From Alkalihalobacillus sp. CinArs1 (GTDB taxonomy: Bacteria; Bacillota; Bacilli; Bacillales; Guptibacillaceae), in contig NZ_CANDOB010000001.1 of the NCBI RefSeq assembly GCF_947387515.1, positions 992,001 to 1,056,000 of the forward strand: a stretch of 64,000 nucleotides of DNA, written 5' to 3'. Positions 60,438 to 64,000 of this stretch are shown here, in pieces. The notes beneath the pieces are model-generated. The model had not been told where the DNA came from. It worked only from the letters and a program-made list of their open reading frames with translations, and made no database searches. The stretch's first letter is position 1, and every line of letters begins with the position of its first letter. The position numbers were made by a program, and so were the translations under genes.

Positions 60438-61412
60438 TCGTTTACTAAAGTTCAATTTTTCAGGGGATGGCAGCCAACGATCAAAGGCAAGAAGCTTTGA
60501 GAAGAATGGGAGACTTAGTATCATCGCGATGGTAAGTGTAAAGATTGCGATGAATGGAATACCCCATAAGGTAGAGATAACCTCTGCAGACTGCTGCTCA
60601 AGAAACCATTTTATGATGAATCCGTGGAAAAGATAAATCGCAAATGTTCGTGATCCTATCGGTGTGATGACGATTGGCGTCTTTGGAATGATGGAGAAGA
60701 ACATAAACATCACGAATGCCGTTCCTACGTAATACCCTAAACGCACAAGCAGCCCTAAGTTCGATTCATAGACATATGTTCCATATAAGAGGTCTGTTAA
60801 TCCTTCAATTCTATAAAGATAGAAAAGGAGAAACAATCCACCAAGGACTACAGGAGCTATCCACTTCATATACGGTAAACGGATCGGCTTTTCACTCCGC
60901 CCCATGACGACACCTAAAACAAAAAATGGCAAGAAGACAAACAGACGATCTAGAGAAAGAAACCTTTCTATATCGAAATAACCGACGATAAGTCCTGCAG
61001 TAATACTAAAAGTAAGCAATAAGCTTGTTTTGCTTTTTAAAATAATAGGTGCAAGAAGTTTGTACGCTGCAATACATAACAAGAACCACATCGCCCACCT
61101 CGGAGTAAGAAACTCAATCTGGAAAGGCTTCTCATAAAGATTCGTGTAATAAATTGCATAGACGACTTGAAACAAAATATATGGGAGAAGAAAGGTAGTG
61201 AAGATCTTCCAATAATATTTTGTTCCAGATGCTTTTCGTGTAAAGTAACCAGTTAAAAAGATAAAGGCTGGCATATGGAAAATAAAGATAACGTGGTAAA
61301 AACTATATAGTAATCGCGAGTCAGCGATAAATGGTGTGACCAAATGGCCTCCCACAACTAGTAATATCAAAATTGCTTTGCTGTTATCAAAATATGCAAT
61401 ACGCTGTGACAC
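60435..61412 (-). CDS. Acyltransferase 3 family membrane protein
   Basis: 325 residues, about ten helices. AYFDNSKAILILLVVGGHLVTPF with the catalytic-type His, FIFHMPAFIFLTGYFTRK, and HGFIIKWFL near the end: the standard pattern of membrane acyltransferases that O-acylate cell-wall or surface glycans. Target unknown. GTG start with GAGGAGGG 9 bases upstream. Confidence 0.9.
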   Translation of the reverse strand: MSQRIAYFDNSKAILILLVVGGHLVTPFIADSRLLYSFYHVIFIFHMPAFIFLTGYFTRKASGTKYYWKIFTTFLLPYILFQVVYAIYYTNLYEKPFQIEFLTPRWAMWFLLCIAAYKLLAPIILKSKTSLLLTFSITAGLIVGYFDIERFLSLDRLFVFLPFFVLGVVMGRSEKPIRLPYMKWIAPVVLGGLFLLFYLYRIEGLTDLLYGTYVYESNLGLLVRLGYYVGTAFVMFMFFSIIPKTPIVITPIGSRTFAIYLFHGFIIKWFLEQQSAEVISTLWGIPFIAIFTLTIAMILSLPFFSKLLAFDRWLPSPEKLNFSKR

Positions 61413-61767
61413 GATTGATGACCCTCCTCAGACGATAAAAACGATGTTGTATTAGTAAATTCCAATAATGTTCACCATCATAATACCCGTTTCTCGTTCA
61501 TTTTTACCCCATTTCACTATTAGTTATTCGAATTGTAATATTCGTATTTTAGCGGTCATTTTTGAAAAGGATTTGTTTACATATTCAGGGAGGTTTAGAA
61601 GGTGTCTAAGGTCCCGTTTTCCCCATATTTCGGGCGCATCTGAGCGCTTCTGCAGTTCTATAGTTATAACTATTTTATTTTTTCTGAATAATCTATTGTA
61701 TTTTGTCAATTTGATAAGTACAATGAGTGTTATATTTTCAAACATGCAAGAAGAGGAGGCGAGTAAC
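61413..61767. other. Gene-free stretch holding the cstA promoter
   Basis: 355 bases between divergent genes. Besides the promoter at 61696-61724 I see no strong hairpin, riboswitch or ribosome site. Open frames here extend the CstA frame without a start signal. Confidence 0.6.
61696..61724 (+). promoter_or_regulatory. Sigma-A promoter candidate of cstA
   Basis: TTGTAT, a 17-base spacer, TACAAT. Start of transcription would be near 61731, 37 bases before the ATG. Confidence 0.6.
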
Positions 61768-63213
61768 ATGATCACTTTTGTCGGTGCAGTTGCATTATTG
61801 GTTCTTGGTTATATTGTTTATTCTAAGGTGGTTGAGCGAATTTTCGGCATTGATGATCATCGCGAAACTCCTGCTTATACACAGAAAGATGGCATGGACT
61901 ATATGCCGATGAGTTGGTGGAAAGGTAGTTTGATCCAACTATTGAACATAGCTGGTCTTGGTCCTATTTTTGGAGCGGTGCTCGGAGCACTTTATGGTCC
62001 AGTTGCTTTCATTTGGATTGTAATCGGCTGTATCTTTGCTGGAGCTGTTCATGATTATTTTTCTGGGATGATGTCACTAAGACACAATGGAGAGCAATAC
62101 CCTTCTTTAGTAGGAAGGTATTTAGGAAGAGGCGCACAAGGCGCGATCAACATCATTTCGATCGTTCTTATGGTGTTAGTAGCTGCTGCATTTACAGCTG
62201 GTCCCGCTCAGTTGATGGCACAGGTTACACCGTTAAGCTTTTTAGCCAGTCTTCTGATCATCTTTGCATATTTTGTTATTGCTGCAGTACTTCCAGTAAA
62301 CAAAATCATTGGAAAGATCTATCCAATCTTTGGTGTTATTTTAATCGTAATGGCTGTCTCGATCGGAATCGGACTGTTTTTCATGGATCATGCCGTTCCA
62401 AATTTAACACTATCGAATTTACACCCTGATAATTTACCATTATGGCCACTTCTTATGATCACTGTATCCTGCGGAGCAATTTCAGGATTTCATTCTACGC
62501 AAAGTCCGATCATCGCGAGGACAATGAAAAAAGAAAGTGAAGGAAGAAAAGTATTTTACGGAGCTATGATCGCAGAAGGTATCATCGCATTGATTTGGGC
62601 TGCTGCCGGGATGACTTTCTTTGGCGGCACTGGTGGCTTACAAGAAACACTTGCTGCAGGAGGTCCATCAGGAGTCGTAAACGAAATCAGCTCTTCTCTT
62701 CTAGGAACGGTTGGGGGCATCTTGGCCATCCTTGGAGTCATCGTACTACCGATTACTACTGGTGATACGTCACTACGTTCCTCTAGAATGATGCTTGCAG
62801 ATCTTTTTACGAAGAAGGAGAACAAAGGTAAACCTTCTGGAAGTGCAAAAACGCTATTGCTCACAGGTATCGTTGCGTTGCCTACCTTCATGCTTACGCA
62901 AATGGACTACACGTTTTTATGGAGGTACGTTGGATTTACAAACCAGCTTGTTGCGACAGTGATGCTTTGGGCTGGTGCCATGTATCTCGTTAAAAACAAG
63001 AAGTTCCATTGGATCTGTAGTCTACCTGCACTCTTCATGACGATGACGGTTGCGACGTATTTATTCTTAGCCCCAGAAGGATTTGAGCTTCCTTACACTG
63101 TTTCTATGATTCTTGGTGGGGTCATCACCTTGATCGTCGGACTATGGTTCGGATATCAAGTCTGGAAAGAGCGTAAAAAGCCAAACTTCAGTGTTGAACA
63201 AGTCGCATCATAA
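61768..63213 (+). CDS. cstA: Carbon starvation protein CstA family transporter
   Basis: 481 residues, about 14 helices. KDGMDYMPMSWWKGSLIQLL, then IAGLGPIFGAVLGALYGPVA, and HDYFSGMMSLRHNGEQYPSL are hallmark motifs. Members are pyruvate or peptide transporters induced under carbon limitation. It is the shorter type without the extra C-terminal region of E. coli CstA. Start at 61768 after AGAGGAGG. Strong terminator follows. Confidence 0.93.
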   Translation: MITFVGAVALLVLGYIVYSKVVERIFGIDDHRETPAYTQKDGMDYMPMSWWKGSLIQLLNIAGLGPIFGAVLGALYGPVAFIWIVIGCIFAGAVHDYFSGMMSLRHNGEQYPSLVGRYLGRGAQGAINIISIVLMVLVAAAFTAGPAQLMAQVTPLSFLASLLIIFAYFVIAAVLPVNKIIGKIYPIFGVILIVMAVSIGIGLFFMDHAVPNLTLSNLHPDNLPLWPLLMITVSCGAISGFHSTQSPIIARTMKKESEGRKVFYGAMIAEGIIALIWAAAGMTFFGGTGGLQETLAAGGPSGVVNEISSSLLGTVGGILAILGVIVLPITTGDTSLRSSRMMLADLFTKKENKGKPSGSAKTLLLTGIVALPTFMLTQMDYTFLWRYVGFTNQLVATVMLWAGAMYLVKNKKFHWICSLPALFMTMTVATYLFLAPEGFELPYTVSMILGGVITLIVGLWFGYQVWKERKKPNFSVEQVAS

Positions 63214-63216
63214 CAT

Positions 63217-63258
63217 AAAAAAGCTGCTCCCCTTTCTAATGAAGGGAAGCAGCTTTTT
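63217..63258. terminator. Bidirectional terminator
   Basis: AAAAGCTGCT and AGCAGCTTTT form a stem with an inner CCCCTTTC / GAAGGG pairing. It lies between the convergent cstA and atoE genes. Confidence 0.85.
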
Positions 63259-63261
63259 GTT

Positions 63262-64000
63262 TTATAAGAATACAAGTCCAGCTGAAATCACTACGCCACT
63301 TACAACTAAGACGATGACACAAAAGCCCATGATGTCTTTTGCTTTTAAACCAGCGATTGCAAGTGCTGGTAGCGCCCAGAAAGGTTGGATAAGGTTTGTC
63401 CAGGCATCTCCCCAAGCGACAGCCATGGCTGCCTTTGGAATAGAGACACCAAGCTCTTTCGCTGCATCTAGTACGATCGGTGCCTGCACTGCCCATTGCC
63501 CTCCACCAGAGGGAACGAAAAAGTTTACAATTCCTGCACTTAGAAATGTAAAGAAAGGGAACGTCCACTCATTCGATATGGAAACAAACCCTTGCGACAT
63601 TTGAGCAGCTAGGCCAGAAGCTACCATCATTCCCATGATCCCCGCATAAAAAGGGAACTGAATGATGATGCCACTTGCGCCTTTAACGGCATCTGTAACT
63701 GCTTCTAGAAAACGCTTAGGAGTGCCGTGGAATAAGATTCCTAAAAAAAGAAATCCAAAGTTTACAATGTTTAAATTAAGCTGGAAACCGTTTGTTATAA
63801 AATAATAGAAGAGATAAGATAATCCGACTAACCCCATGATCATAGATAGTACTTTACTGTTCTCGATACGGTCCGCTGGAGTTAGCTCTCCTTCTGCCGT
63901 AGCAGCTTGTAGATCCTCTGTCTCAAGTAAGGAACGATCAACGAATACACGCTCTTCTTCTCTAGGTGACATGAAATAATTAATAACCGGAAGACAAAGA
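63262..64000 (-). CDS. atoE: Short-chain fatty acid transporter (AtoE family), 5' end outside window
   Basis: At least 246 C-terminal residues. Motifs: VNFGFLFLGILFHGTPKRFLEAV, FPFYAGIMGMM, FFVPSGGGQWAVQAPI and AWGDAWTNLIQPFWALP, typical of AtoE/YocR short-chain fatty acid permeases. The reading frame stays open upstream of the ATG at 63972 (LCLPVINYF precedes it), so the gene extends beyond base 64000 and its N-terminal half is missing. Confidence 0.92.
   Translation of the reverse strand, partial: LCLPVINYFMSPREEERVFVDRSLLETEDLQAATAEGELTPADRIENSKVLSMIMGLVGLSYLFYYFITNGFQLNLNIVNFGFLFLGILFHGTPKRFLEAVTDAVKGASGIIIQFPFYAGIMGMMVASGLAAQMSQGFVSISNEWTFPFFTFLSAGIVNFFVPSGGGQWAVQAPIVLDAAKELGVSIPKAAMAVAWGDAWTNLIQPFWALPALAIAGLKAKDIMGFCVIVLVVSGVVISAGLVFL

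Noticed and set aside
1-64000. CRISPR array, prophage, complete insertion sequence or known anti-phage genes
   Set aside because: No regularly spaced repeats, transposases, integrases, phage structural genes or recognisable defence genes were seen.

Overview
The window is typical of a low-GC, endospore-forming Bacillaceae chromosome. It carries AGGAGG-type ribosome sites, frequent TTG and GTG starts, a fadN/fadA/fadM block like that of Bacillus subtilis, YjcZ-type sporulation miniproteins, Fur-regulated basic proteins, CcpA cre boxes and an intracellular subtilisin. I do not name a species. No tRNA, rRNA, CRISPR array, prophage or complete insertion sequence was seen.

Layout. 1-4435: fatty-acid beta-oxidation (fadA, fadN) and proline dehydrogenase, with a FadR-type palindrome and a cre-like site. 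4436-6885: a GC-rich repeat, small proteins and a hemolysin III-like membrane protein. 6936-12326: a five-gene operon with two ABC ATPases, a permease carrying a degenerate M1-peptidase-like domain, a membrane protein and an ECF sigma factor, behind an ECF-like promoter. 12379-21308: intracellular protease, PhoH/PIN ATPase, a yybP-ykoY (Mn2+) riboswitch with its TerC gene, HU, two Fbp-type small proteins, MOSC, Nudix, YebC/PmpR and a P1 peptidase.

21370-35187, all on the minus strand: a catabolic island. A two-component flavin monooxygenase and its reductase, 3-hydroxyanthranilate dioxygenase, ACMS decarboxylase, aminomuconate semialdehyde dehydrogenase, RidA-type deaminase, tautomerase, decarboxylase, hydratase, aldolase and acylating acetaldehyde dehydrogenase make a complete route from 3-hydroxyanthranilate, and probably from anthranilate, to pyruvate and acetyl-CoA. 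A stand-alone FAD synthetase, an IclR regulator and a TRAP transporter accompany it. A perfect 25-bp palindrome and two cre boxes suggest IclR control plus catabolite repression.

35261-38880: ribonucleotide reductase nrdA-nrdB behind a cobalamin riboswitch. 39114-46776: small proteins, an MscS channel, a DUF4349 lipoprotein with a sortase, a second GC-rich repeat flanked by a duplicated terminator hairpin, and two alanine/glycine:cation symporters, each near a cre box. 46830-50032: a redox-type cluster (nitroreductase, cNMP-domain protein without HTH, Rrf2 regulator, IDEAL protein, luciferase-like oxidoreductase) in which three promoters share a palindrome TGTAAYA-N5-TRTTACA or a close variant and a fourth has a half-site. 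This is the least explained system in the window. 50180-54224: DeoR regulator, YjcZ miniproteins, flavodoxin-type protein, EthD, CNNM/CBS protein. 54254-58661: persulfide detoxification (CstR, DsrE-like, rhodaneses, TusA, persulfide dioxygenase, TauE) with ATACC-N6-GGGTAT operators. 58705-64000: DUF202 protein, membrane-anchored MsrAB, acyltransferase 3, CstA transporter and a partial AtoE.
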